From Nonomuraea typhae (lineage in GTDB: Bacteria; Actinomycetota; Actinomycetes; Streptosporangiales; Streptosporangiaceae), in contig NZ_VRLV01000016.1 of NCBI RefSeq assembly GCF_009760925.1, positions 205,611 through 269,610 of the forward strand: DNA of 64,000 nucleotides. Direction: 5' to 3'. The notes below the pieces were generated by a model that made no database searches, had not been told where the DNA came from, and was given only the letters and a program-made list of their open reading frames with translations. Below, piece after piece: positions 63,918-64,000 of this stretch. Made by a program: the position numbers and the translations under genes. Numbering within the stretch: the stretch's first letter is position 1; each line of letters starts with the position of its first letter.

Positions 63918-64000
63918 TTGAGAACTCAACAGTGTGTTAAAAGCCAGTGCATGAAGTATCTCATGCAACACCTCGTCAAACAGTGGTTTGATGATGAGTT
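63918..64000 (+). promoter_or_regulatory. rRNA-operon leader with antitermination/processing elements
   Basis: TTGAGAACTCAA (63918-63929; an inverted repeat TTGAG-AA-CTCAA) followed by CAGTGTGTTAAAA is the conserved segment found before 16S rRNA in actinobacteria and associated with boxA antitermination and RNase III processing. The last bases contain a further pairing of TCAAAC with GTTTGA near 63977-63994. The 16S gene should begin within a few tens of bases of the right edge, outside the window. Confidence 0.75.

Overview
The window is very GC-rich, with a strong G/C bias at third codon positions, many GTG starts, 4-bp ATGA/GTGA gene overlaps and rrn leader sequences of actinobacterial type. 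The protein sequences and gene order suggest a filamentous actinomycete, probably Streptosporangiaceae (Nonomuraea-like). That assignment is an inference from gene content, not a database result. Almost everything is chromosomal core. No phage, insertion sequence, CRISPR array, tRNA gene or complete defence island was seen.

Left block (1-14 kb): the 3' end of a membrane permease and an Eis-like acetyltransferase precede a tightly packed run of ruvC-ruvA-ruvB (Holliday junction processing), yajC-secD-secF (protein export), apt (adenine salvage) and rel ((p)ppGpp synthesis and hydrolysis). Two minus-strand genes follow: a DUF349 coiled-coil protein and a membrane-anchored cyclophilin. Next (13.5-26 kb) come an MBL hydrolase, hisS, aspS, an unusual large DECH-box helicase with a C-terminal membrane hairpin, two tandem cytochrome P450s, a second cyclophilin, a DUF2231 membrane protein, rarA and a VOC protein.

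Middle block (26-41 kb): DUF948 and a small membrane protein lead into alaS-ruvX, two consecutive mltG paralogues and aroE. The translation cluster infC-rpmI-rplT follows, with a non-AUG infC start and a structured leader, then a SpoU methyltransferase, an orphan PAS histidine kinase and pheS-pheT.

Variable block (41-47.5 kb): Uma2, a small orphan gene, an MFS exporter, a duplicated YCII-domain protein, a SnoaL/membrane-protein pair behind a perfect operator-like palindrome, an unrecognised 365-aa gene and an acyl-CoA ligase. Gene directions alternate, and convergent pairs share stop codons or terminators.

Arginine block (47.6-56.1 kb): argC-argJ-argB-argD-argF-argR, then argG and argH, a complete glutamate-to-arginine pathway with its own repressor. 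Between argC and argJ lies a 27-codon small ORF. It is joined to both neighbours by ATGA overlaps, and a perfect 13-bp inverted repeat at its end buries the argJ start codon. This is the most interesting regulatory candidate in the window. After it come an alkyladenine DNA glycosylase, a PH-domain membrane protein and tyrS.

Right end (58.5-64 kb): a secreted glycerophosphodiesterase, a frameshifted HEAT-repeat gene that looks like the remnant of a larger membrane-anchored protein, a GT39-type glycosyltransferase, a HAD hydrolase, and the promoters and leader of an rRNA operon whose 16S gene should begin just beyond the right edge.
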